In this document: positions 63,903 through 64,000 of the stretch, piece after piece
Numbering within the stretch: the stretch's first letter is position 1
Layout: each line of letters begins with the position of its first letter
Origin: Streptomyces sp. WM6378
GTDB lineage: Bacteria > Actinomycetota > Actinomycetes > Streptomycetales > Streptomycetaceae
NCBI RefSeq assembly: GCF_001279695.1
Contig: NZ_LGDD01000297.1
Coordinates: forward strand, 4,959-68,958
Direction of reading: 5' to 3'
DNA: 64,000 nt
Notes under the pieces: generated by a model
The model's database searches: none
What the model was told of the DNA's origin: nothing
The model's input: the letters and a program-made list of their open reading frames with translations, nothing else
Program-made: the position numbers and the translations under genes

Positions 63903-64000
63903 CTAGTGACCTGAGTCGTTGATGCGTCGGCAGTAGTTGGCGAGGCTGTTGAGAATCTGGTCGGCGGTCTTGTGCCACACATAGGGGCGGGGGTTGGTGT
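63903..64000 (-). mobile_element. IS630-type transposase C-terminus, continues beyond window
   Basis: The minus-strand frame from the window edge to TAG (63905-63903) reads TNPRPYVWHKTADQILNSLA followed by NYCRRINDSGH. This is the characteristic end of IS630-family DDE transposases (NPRPYVWTKTADxIL...CxRIxxSGH). The catalytic part and the element's ends are outside. The stop lies 10 bp from the RidA start, so the insertion lies immediately upstream of ridA. Confidence 0.75.

Overview
High-GC actinobacterial chromosomal DNA, almost certainly Streptomyces or a close relative. The evidence is the GTG/TTG starts, the extreme GC bias at third codon positions, families that are largely streptomycete (DUF5133, DUF5954, LAL-type LuxR regulators, an RsbW-like kinase beside a SigB/SigF-type sigma factor) and enzymes that use F420 or mycothiol. 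No rRNA, tRNA, CRISPR array or prophage was seen. The only mobile-element sequence is the end of an IS630-type transposase at the right edge.

Layout. 1-8 kb: a partial LtrA membrane protein, a flavin monooxygenase, an EEP-fold phosphodiesterase, a GT39-type membrane glycosyltransferase, a lipoprotein, and a divergent SDR/TetR pair with two matching operators between them. 8-16.6 kb: a duplicated TM2-domain gene (one copy killed by an amber codon), a phosphodiester glycosidase, a GNAT enzyme, a MarR/MFS export pair, and an unrecognised 546-residue Cys-rich protein. 17-25 kb: a secreted lytic transglycosylase with a long leader, a cyclotransferase-SGNH fusion protein, a DUF5133 protein, a divergent imine-reductase-like/HxlR pair and a secreted M4 metalloprotease. 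25-32.5 kb: a LAL regulator, a FabV/TER-type enoyl reductase, DUF5954, an F420-dependent LLM enzyme and small proteins.

32.7-46.7 kb is the most coherent block. A cobalamin riboswitch heads cbtB-cbtA-(FhuF-like [2Fe-2S] protein) on the plus strand. Facing it is a tightly coupled five-gene valine/isobutyrate degradation operon (mmsA, acyl-CoA dehydrogenase, 3-hydroxyisobutyryl-CoA hydrolase, mmsB, enoyl-CoA hydratase). A second cobalamin riboswitch lies in the same orientation about 240 nt upstream of mmsA. Next come a fossil and an intact copy of a RamB-type acyl/acetate regulator, then aceA, aceB and a 3-hydroxyacyl-CoA dehydrogenase. Valine breakdown feeds propionyl-CoA, whose usual route needs B12-dependent methylmalonyl-CoA mutase, so B12 supply, branched-chain catabolism and the glyoxylate shunt are physically linked here.

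47-54 kb: a sugar ABC importer (binding lipoprotein plus two permeases) with a GH1 beta-glucosidase, an MFS transporter, and the remains of two more MFS genes. 54-59.3 kb: stress functions (DUF4142, PRC-barrel, SigB-type sigma factor, RsbW-like kinase, transketolase). 59.3-64 kb is a decay zone: photolyase remnant, truncated WYL regulator, truncated SDR, frameshifted lamin-tail remnant and IS630 end, mixed with intact NmrA-like, RidA and secreted-protein genes.

A recurring theme is gene erosion. At least eleven broken or fragmentary genes can be recognised, several only by reading two frames together. Starts were chosen by ribosome-binding site and family alignment from memory. No database search was run.
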